Source: Chenopodium formosanum
Taxonomy: Eukaryota; Streptophyta; Magnoliopsida; Caryophyllales; Amaranthaceae
DNA: 64,000 bases
Assembly: GCA_024500155.1 (NCBI GenBank)
Contig: CM044859.1
Span: forward strand, 42,764,003-42,828,002
Direction: 5' to 3'
Of the stretch, positions 57,102 through 64,000 are shown piece after piece. The notes under the pieces are model-generated. The model searched no databases, was not told the DNA's origin, and saw nothing but the letters and a program-made list of their open reading frames with translations. Every line of letters begins with the position of its first letter. Positions within the stretch are counted from its first letter, which is position 1. Made by a program: the position numbers and the translations under genes.

Positions 57102-57566
57102 GAAGCCCCCACTTTGACGGAGTTTGGAGAAACGTAAGTTTTGAAAACAAAAGTCAAATTAGCGATAGGGATGGAGAATTATTCAGAGCATTCTGCGATC
57201 CTAAAATTATTCATGTAACGCAGGTACCTGCAATCTAGCATTAGTTAAAGAGATAAAAGAGTTAAGAAACGCGTATCTTGCATCATTGAGCACACATCTT
57301 TGGAGTAACCGATTTTTGTTTGACGATCTTCCTCAAGCTAGGGGATATCGTCTGAAGACTGCTCCGCTTGTAGCTGCCTTCAATTTCTACTGTTTTATGA
57401 CTATCCTCCACATCCTAGGGAATACGAGGTGAAGATAATTTTTCTTGTAGCCATCTTCTATTGTTTTTGACAACTCTCCCCACCCTGGGGAACGTTGTCG
57501 AAGGTTACTTCTTGTAGCCATCTTCAGTTTTACTGTTGTTGATGTTGTGGTCATGCTTTGCTACTG
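57102..57566 (-). repeat. D polypurine tract and diverged repeats
   Basis: 57105-57115 holds the tract AAAGTGGGGG (minus strand). From about 57330 to 57545 a module of roughly 80-90 bases, recognisable by CTTGTAGCCATCTTC and CTCCCCACCCTGGGGAACG, recurs about three times with much divergence. This occupies the place of tandem block 2 in E. Confidence 0.65.
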
Positions 57567-57892
57567 TTGATGTTCACTCATCTCTAAACAAAAGAGCTTC
57601 TTCCTTTTTTAAGGAATGTTCACTCGTCTCTAAACAATGAAGCTTTGATAGGATGCCCACGTGTCTCTGAGCAAAAGAGCTTGATATGTCACGCGTCTCT
57701 GAACAAAGTAGCTTTGATATGTCCACGCGTCTCTTAACAAAATAGCTTTGATATGTCCATCGCCTCTGAACAAAAGAGCTTTGATATGTCCACGCGTCTC
57801 TGAACAAAAGAGCTTGATAATATGTCCACATATCTCTGAACAAAAGAGCGTGATAGGAATGCCCATGCGTCTCAGAACAAAAGAGTTGTGAT
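57567..57892 (-). repeat. D tandem repeat block (31-38 bp unit)
   Basis: About nine diverged copies of a unit seen on the plus strand as GCGTCTCTGAACAAAAGAGC followed by TTTGATATGTCCAC. It lies in the same place as the tandem repeats of E but with an unrelated unit. Confidence 0.9.
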
Positions 57893-58543
57893 ACTTAAAT
57901 GTTTATGGAGATCGTTCGATTGGCTGCCAACATGAGCTTTGCTAATTGTATCCTGTAAAAATCAAAATATTGCCAAAAGAATTTGCTGATGTTTTTCTTA
58001 GAGTTGACGTAAGGTGATTGATTGGCTTAAGGCTGACTCAATGTGTTTTGACACGTGTGTGACTCTTGTGTGATTTAATGTGTTTTGACACATATGTTAG
58101 ACTCAATTCAAGGTGACATGACTCGTGTGTGCATTATAATGTGAGTGTGCGACTTGAAAAATGCAAAAAAGCAAAAAAAAAAAATTTCGTCATTTTTGTG
58201 GAGGGTACCAACTTTCTTCCGAAAAAGAAAGACGCAAAAAGAATCGAAGTGAGTGTTTGAGTGTTTACGGTGCATGTTGAATGAGCTTAGTCAAATATAT
58301 ATGTCGATGTTGCACCTCATGGTGCAAGGATTATAACATCCTAGGCTATCTTGATTGTTTACTCGATGTGAAAGTATTTGGGTAACTTAGGCATGGAGGC
58401 TTAGTACTTCATACCTTGTGATGCAATAAGAATTATGATAATGAGTGATCTTGATGTGACAAGGCGTGCTTCATCGTTGTGTTAATATTTCATGACAAAA
58501 GGAACATTTGTCTATATATCTATGTTGTGTGTGAAATTGACAC
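57893..58543 (-). other. D non-coding internal region left of the PIF element
   Basis: No ORF. It includes TGTGTTTTGACACGTGTGTG-type diverged short repeats (58035-58110) and the sequence around GGGTACCAACTTTCTTCCG (58203), matched in reverse near 28565-28600 in E. The last bases before the PIF insertion match E near 27925-27950. Confidence 0.65.
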
Positions 58544-59113
58544 TAAGGCTTTGTTTGGTTCAATGTAAGTAAAGGAAGGGAAGGGAAAAGAAGGGAAGGG
58601 AGGAAAAGAAAGGAAGAGAAGGGAAAGGACAAAAATCATATTTTCCAATGTTTGGTTTGATGGAAAGGAATCCAGTGTTTGGTATAATCTTAGTAAATGA
58701 AGGGAAGGTTAAAAAAATTTTATAAAGGATTTCCAATCCTAAATTATATTATGTTAGCTTCTGTCAAGGAGGATCTAACAAACAATAATATACTTATACA
58801 TTCTCCAATGTTATTTTAATGATAAACAACCCATTAATATATACTAACTATACTCATACGTTAGTTTCACATCAATGATTGTTAAAGGACAAGAATTGTA
58901 GCAAATAAAATTCAAAAACACTTTAATTATTATAAATTAAAGATTAAATGTAGTCTAGTCAAAATAAGCTAATACCCAAAACCATAACAAATGACATAAT
59001 AAAAATAGTAGTCATCCTTCGTACTGTGACCAACTTACTAATGACCCATAATACTAATAACTAGATATGACGACTAAAGTATTTGATTATTGATAAATAT
59101 AAATGGTAGTATG

Positions 59114-60170
59114 TTAATTAGAAACGCCCTCCTCCTCCATCATTTGAATACGAAAAGCCTTACGAATTCTTTGAGGACAACTAAAAAATTCTCTGACCCT
59201 CGTTTCATTAGCATTTAAAAATCTGTAAGCTTTATATTGGTTGCTTTCTTCAACTCCCAAGTTCACAATTTCCTCAAATATTTCATCACTTGAGTAAACC
59301 CGTGGAAGAATTTGCTTCAAAAATGGAATTACCTTCCCTTATTGCTTCGGCAACACTATCAAGTCCTTCATTCCCTTAAAACTTGGATCTCATAGTCATC
59401 ATCTGGACTTCCTTTTCTTTTCTTACCTTTAGATGAACTCTCACCCTTGCTCTCACTTTTGGAAGAACTTGAAGATCCTAATTTTTGCATCATTGGAGAA
59501 TTATTACAGCCAAAATCCTCTAGTATTATTTCATTTTGGCTTACTAGGTCATCGATAGCTTCAATGTTATTTGGTGGGGAATCTTTTCCATTATTACTCC
59601 TTTGACGTGCTCTCTCTTTTGCTGTTAGGGATCCTTCACCATTTGCCCTATCTTTTGCATAAAGGTCCATGAGTTGGTCGTAAAATGGTATAGGTGTCGT
59701 CATCCATTTTTTGGTTTCAAGTTTAGTCTGTAATATGTAAATTAACACAATGTATTCATCAGCGAACATTTCAAAATAATACAATGCTTAAATTTAATTT
59801 TAAAAAGAGTATAAATACCTCAATCAAGGTTTGACATACTTCAGGCTATGCTAAAAATAGCTTTCTCTTTGAATCCCATCCAAAGCCACTAGAATGCTTA
59901 AACATATCATGTGCATCATTAAAAAAAATTAAGTCTTTTGGCGATTCTACAAATGCTCTTTCTTAAGTAGTGGAAGCTTGAGCTTTTCACGCAATTCCTT
60001 GACCATGAAATCATAAGATGAAGAAGTCCACTGACCATTAATCTATTACCAATCTGTTGTTAGTGAAGTAGTAACTCGATGAGCAGTGCATCCATGATTT
60101 CGGTCCATTTGATGACTCCGCCATTCTTTTTTGATGGTATGTCCATCTAGTTAACCTACAAAATTCAATA
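59114..60170 (-). pseudogene. PIF/Harbinger companion protein (Myb/SANT-like ORF1)
   Basis: It starts near 60148 with MDIPSKKNGGVIKWTEIMDA and LLIELLLH, the beginning of the Myb/SANT-like DNA-binding domain, then a stop. The next segments (WTSSSYDFMVKELREKLKL, SSGFGWDSKRKLFLA) are spread over frames. After an intron-like gap the second exon (59784-59368) holds TKKWMTTPIPFYDQLMDLYA followed by a low-complexity S/K/G-rich linker. A last piece (59320-59114) reads MKQILPRVYSSDEIFEEIVN and AYRFLNANETRVREFFSCPQ. This protein helps the transposase bind the ends and enter the nucleus. It is disrupted by stops and shifts. Confidence 0.75.
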
Positions 60171-60312
60171 AAATAACATAAAAGTATGCAGTTTGTAAAT
60201 TTCGTATCATTTAAAAAATAGTTGGCATTGATAAGTTAGTTTACTTATAAAAAAAATACATAACATTTAAGTTTGATAATCCGACATATTATTATATGTG
60301 ACAACTAACAAA

Positions 60313-61714
60313 CTAAAGTACATAGGCATTCCACATTTGAGCAGCTATATTATCACGAATAATTTTTCCTTCTTCGATATCCTCATCTATTGCATTGCGC
60401 CTAAGCTGTCTCCTACTATTTAAGAGCTCACGATCAACTTCAGCAATAAGCTTCTCATCAATATCAATGCTCATTAAAAAGTTATGTAATATACAACATG
60501 CTAAGAAGACATTTCTTTGTGTATCAAAAGAGTAGTGTGGCTTAGTTGAACTTGCAATAATAGCAAATGTTTTTTTAACACCCCAAATGCCCTCTCTATA
60601 GCGTTGCGTAGTGACACGTGCCAAAGATTAAAAAGTTCTTGTGCATTTTCTAGCGTACGAAAAGAGTACTCTTTTAGGTGATAGCATACACCCATATAAG
60701 GGGTTAAGATCGCACCAGTGAGCATGAAACCAGCATCAACTAGATAATATTTACCTAAAAATAAGTCATAGAAATTAGATGATTGACGTATGTTATATGA
60801 AGTCAAATATTGTCTCTTAAGTTATAGTTATTACCGTCGAAGGTATGCAATCTATCTTCTCTATTTAATGCATCTTTAATTATTCTTGAATCTGATGATG
60901 TTCCCTCCTATCCCGGTAACACATAAGTAAACTTTAAATCAAACGTGCATGCAGCCAAGACATTTTGAGTAGGCCAATTTTTTCTACCACGATACCTTGG
61001 TGCATTAGAATTAGAAACTTTGACACGAACATGTGTACCATCAATAGCTCCTGTACAATCCTGACATAAAAGTTAAAGTTACACAACCTTATATCTTTTA
61101 TGTGCAATTATAATTAAAGTTACTTAAATCATATAGTTTACCTTAAAATATGGGTGAAATCTATTGTTGTTCATAATCTCGGAAGGAATAGATGTGCTGT
61201 CAGGTTTTATAAGAAACTGATCCTCTACAGAGATGATAGCTTCCAAAACTTTATGAAAACATCTACTTATGGTCTCACCGGAATGACGAAAAACAACTTG
61301 CAAAATGCAATTTCTTACGTTATGAGCTATAGAATAAATAAATATTGCAACTTGCTCTTCTACACTAGCATGACGTATGTCTTTTAATTGACCCCTTGTA
61401 CGCAATAGGGTACATAATTGAGCAAAAGTCTCTGGTAGCATACGTAAAAAATGACGACTTCTTCTAGGATTTATAAGAAATGTAAAAAGGTTTCTCCTTG
61501 CAATCTCTTGTGCAATAGTCTCTTCTCTAGATGGCATATGGTTATGAATCAAACTACTCCGTTTCTGGATTATGTATAATCCATATGTAACTAAACAAAT
61601 CATTTTGATAGTAGCATATTGCCTCATTTTATCCCAAGTCATTACCAAAGAATCAAATTCACTACTGTCATCTTCTACATTTGGCTCATGATCACTACTA
61701 ATAAAATCTTCCAT
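60313..61714 (-). pseudogene. PIF/Harbinger DDE transposase
   Basis: Exon 1 (61714-61142) has RSRHFLRMLPETFAQLCTLL, EEQVAIFIYSIAHNVRNC and RHSGETISRCFHKVLEAI and ends at an AAG/GTAAAC donor. Exon 2 (61060 to about 60835) reads DCTGAIDGTHVRVKVSNSN (first Asp), GRKNWPTQNVLAACTFDLKF, then PG*EG, where a TAG replaces a codon, and SSDSRIIKDALNRED. Exon 3 (from 60754) reads YYLVDAGFMLTGAILTPY (second Asp) and LRNAIERAFGVLKK (Glu). A seven-T run at 60570-60576 shifts the frame, after which FAIIASSTKPHYSFDTQRNV and ACCILHNFLMSID run to TAA. All three catalytic residues remain. One stop and one homopolymer shift inactivate it. Confidence 0.9.
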
Positions 61715-62457
61715 CTACGGCATAATATGCAACAAAATTACAGAAATATAATTATAAATTAGAGTAAATTATTGCAGAAAAATAAATAAACATGTATAAT
61801 TTCATAATACCAACAAAAAGAACTAAATTCATAATATTGACATATATATTAACAAAAAGAGCAATAATACATAGACAAATATGATTGGAAAAATAATAAT
61901 GAAGGTCAAATACAATTTCATTAACCCATAATAAATCCATAATCAAACGTCATAGCAGTGACAAAAATCAAACCCAAATTATATTAAGGTAAAAAAATTA
62001 GAAATAATGAGAAAGCTTACTAGGATTTGCTACAGACCTTGATTAGTGAATAAATTCTTGAAATTTTCAAATAGCTTTGGGAAATTTGGGGTATGCTTGA
62101 TTGCAGTGAGAAAGAGAATTGTGGCTGATGGTTATATATACTCTGTATGACGGCAAGGGTTTTTGTGTATTGGAGGGAAATATTAGTCGCGGGAGGGAAA
62201 ATTATAATATTGGAGGGAATAAAAATTTAGATAAATGAATTTTTATAATTTGACATATTTTAATTTTCTTTTTTTCTGTCAAATTCCTCCAATTTTGGGA
62301 GGAAAGGAGAGAGTATATTTTATTAAGGGAGCTTTCCATCCAATTCCTTTCATTTCCAGTCAATTCCCATATAATATTTTGAAGCAAATAAAGGAACAAT
62401 TAATTTTTCTTTCCTTTCCTTTCTTTTCAACCCAATTCCCCCCAACCAAAAAGGCCG
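61715..62457 (-). other. PIF/Harbinger upstream region and right terminus
   Basis: AT-rich non-coding sequence before the transposase start. The last 200 bases contain TTCCTCCAATTTTGGGAGG, CCAATTCC and TTTCCTTTCC stretches that mirror the purine tract near the left end, then the terminal inverted repeat 62441-62457. Confidence 0.6.
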
Positions 62458-62460
62458 TAA

Positions 62461-63578
62461 AGCTAGGCTACAAAGGCTAAGTGTATGGAAAAATATTTTG
62501 AAAAGAGTCAAATAATGGTGACTCTTAGGCTAGGTAAGCTAATAATGTAGGGATCAAGCCCCCAAGTCTAGCTCTAAATGGATAGGGATGAGCATCGGAG
62601 ATCTCTTGATATGGTCAATTATGATTGTAAATATGAATGCATTTTTTATTACGGCCGCACCTCAATGTGAGGTTGCATACGTATCCGTTAGGAATCAGGC
62701 CGATCGTAGCTCTAGCCGAACCTTGCACAAGTATGTGTATACCTCAAAGAGTTCTTTGAAGGTTTGTAACGTGGTCACGATAAAGGTTGAAGAAGAAGGG
62801 GATAAAGGCTCAAGACCCTAGATAAGCACCCAAGGTGTGCAACCTTGCTTTTGAAACTTTGTGTTTTGTATGCTTGATTTCCTCACTTTGAACTCTTTTT
62901 TGTTTATTATGTTTTGCTTTTTTTTTCTTTTTTTTTTATAAGTGTGGGAAATCTCGATCATGCGGTCTATCACTTACTTGGCATTCATGTTTCCCAGGCA
63001 CGGTACCGAGCACTCGATAAGAGACGCAATCTGAGATGTGTTCATATCAAAGACATGTTCATGTCAATGACATTGGAACACTTGCCCTTTTGTACACTTT
63101 TATTATTTTTAATTTTTTTGAATTTTTAAGTTCTATGTAAAATCACTCAAGCTTTCATATTTAGAATTTGCATAAGTTTCACACTATCCCATCCCTAGGT
63201 TAGGTAGGTGTGGGTTGAAAAAAGAAAGGTCTATTAGTTGATGAGGCTCAAAGTGGCTTGTCAAAAAAGGATTTATATTTTTTAAAGGGTGAAAGTGATA
63301 TGATATGGCCACAAGGGGTGCCTCAAATCATTAGTATACCTTTTGCTTAATTCGACATGGATTTTTTTTTTTTAATGCAATGTAATGAAATGATCATAAG
63401 CAAGAAAAGAAATGCTCATTTATTAAAAGGAGAAGAAAGAAATATCCTACAACATAAATCTAAGGGGAAATAAAAGGTGCCTATGCTAGACTTTGTGGGG
63501 ATAGTGGAATAAAAAAAAAAGGATAGAAAAAGAGGTCACAAAATCTTATCGTCCAAGCTCGCCTCGTGTGCGTTATCA
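62461..63578 (-). other. D non-coding internal region right of the PIF element
   Basis: No coding sequence. The box shared with E and C lies at 62671-62700. The surrounding CTAGCCGAACCTTGCACAAG matches E at about 27665-27690 in reverse. 62970-63080 (GGCACGGTACCGAGCAC, GTTTCCCAGGC) matches E near 27340-27430 in reverse. Confidence 0.65.
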
Positions 63579-64000
63579 TCACTCGGTCTTCTTGCCAGCT
63601 GGAGGGAACGGGAGTTTGTTTGCATCGATGAGGTCTTGAATGAGATTTTGAAACTTATAACATTGATTTGTAGTCTGACCGTTGCTTTGATGGTACTTGC
63701 AATAAGAATCTAGATTCCATTCAGATGTTCTCCTTTCAGGATACCTTTCAGGAGGAGGATCTTGCATAGGTCCAATTGGTGTGATAAGTCCCTTAACAAG
63801 GAGTCGATCAAAGGCGATATTATAGCTTATTCCAATTGGGGTGAACTTCCTTTCTTATTTGGTCTTCAAAATCTTTTTATCGATGCAACTTCCGTTCTGA
63901 TAGGAAGAAACAGAAGAAGGGTTGTCGTTCTTCTTGCTCTTGCCACCATTGTTATAGATTTTGACCTTCTTGTTGCTTAGAGGAACATGAAGGTAATTTG
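63579..64000 (-). pseudogene. D gag, C-terminal part
   Basis: Read on the minus strand from the window edge: KNDNPSSVSSYQ (compare KNDHPSSSSS of E gag), a stop, then FTPIGISYNIAFDRLLVKG, LITPIGPMQDPPPE, the zinc-finger-like CKYHQSNGQTTNQCYK and QDLIDANKLPFPPAGKKTE, followed by TGA at 63579-63581. It is clearly homologous to E gag over its last 130 codons. As in E, the ORF closes just after the zinc finger with no pol behind it. Confidence 0.85.

Larger units (their letters stand above)
58547..62457 (-). mobile_element. PIF/Harbinger DNA transposon with two genes
   Basis: The termini are inverted: the left reads GGCTTTGTTTGGTT, the right, reversed, GGCCTTTTTGGTTGG. TAA flanks both ends (58544-58546 and 62458-62460), the 3-base TWA target duplication of this superfamily. 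E keeps the uninterrupted site (..GTGATACTAAGGCTGG.., near 27925, in reverse), which confirms the insertion. Inside are a DDE transposase and the companion Myb/SANT-like ORF, both on the minus strand and both damaged. The left subterminal region is a polypurine tract built on GGGAAGGGAAAAGAAGG (58567-58632). Length 3911 bp. Confidence 0.92.
56247..64000 (-). mobile_element. Element D: gag-only relative of E, split by C and by PIF/Harbinger
   Basis: Minus-strand order: gag C-terminus (64000-63579), non-coding region with the box shared with E, PIF/Harbinger insertion (62457-58547), more non-coding sequence, tandem repeats, polypurine tract, and the start of the 3' LTR (57101-56247), where element C is inserted. 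The order and several stretches match E: TTGGTACCCTCCAC near 58200 versus 28590, and the box near 62680 versus 27710. The 5' end lies beyond the window. Confidence 0.82.

Overview
This window is plant nuclear DNA from a repeat-rich, probably heterochromatic region. It is AT-rich and made almost wholly of nested transposable elements: Ty1/copia and Ty3/gypsy (Athila- and Tat-type) LTR retrotransposons, gag-only LTR elements, solo LTRs, a PIF/Harbinger DNA transposon and a foldback MITE. I found no host protein gene, rRNA, tRNA gene or CRISPR array. The element mix indicates an angiosperm; the species cannot be read from the sequence.

Layout. 1-5762 (+): 3' part of a decayed copia element (Copia-1). 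It is inserted in a gag-only Athila-like element, A+ (5763-12507), whose 3' LTR (8333-12507) holds a solo LTR of a second family (X+, 9826-12373, TSD GCTTG). A+ is itself inserted in an opposite-strand relative, A- (12508-15695), which keeps its 5' LTR, an Asp-tRNA primer binding site and a gag-like ORF. 15696-16410 is unassigned and may be host or LTR sequence. 16411-33243 (-): an Athila-type gypsy (B) with protease, RT, RNase H, integrase and a downstream env-position ORF. B is split by a complete plus-strand gag-only element, E (22197-31858, TSD AGGAT, two 2.05-kb LTRs, PBS, PPT). 33244 to about 35510 (-): a second copia LTR (Copia-2). About 36215-56246 (-): a large Tat-lineage gypsy (C) with gag, protease, RT, RNase H, a second RNase H and integrase, plus two extra coding regions on the opposite strand between integrase and the 3' LTR. 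One of these resembles the plant mobile domain (PMD). C carries a MITE inside its integrase (44973-45589) and a solo LTR X- in its 5' LTR (53495-55847, TSD CGCTG). 56247-64000 (-): a relative of E (D), split by a PIF/Harbinger element (58547-62457, TSD TAA).

How the parts relate. C, D and E share the polypurine tract AAAGTGGGGG and an internal box around GGATACGTAGGCAA; C and E also share the unusual primer site TGGCGACTCC. E and D carry only gag and look like non-autonomous partners of a Tat-type element such as C. A+/A- are gag-only elements with an Athila-type primer site.

Most striking: nearly every LTR family carries a GC-rich cluster of short, often palindromic words upstream of its TATA box. 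The words differ between families, and between related copies that align on both sides. In C the same words also recur in front of gag and the antisense ORFs. All coding regions seen carry stops, frameshifts or lost catalytic residues, many explained by C-to-T changes, as expected for old methylated repeats.
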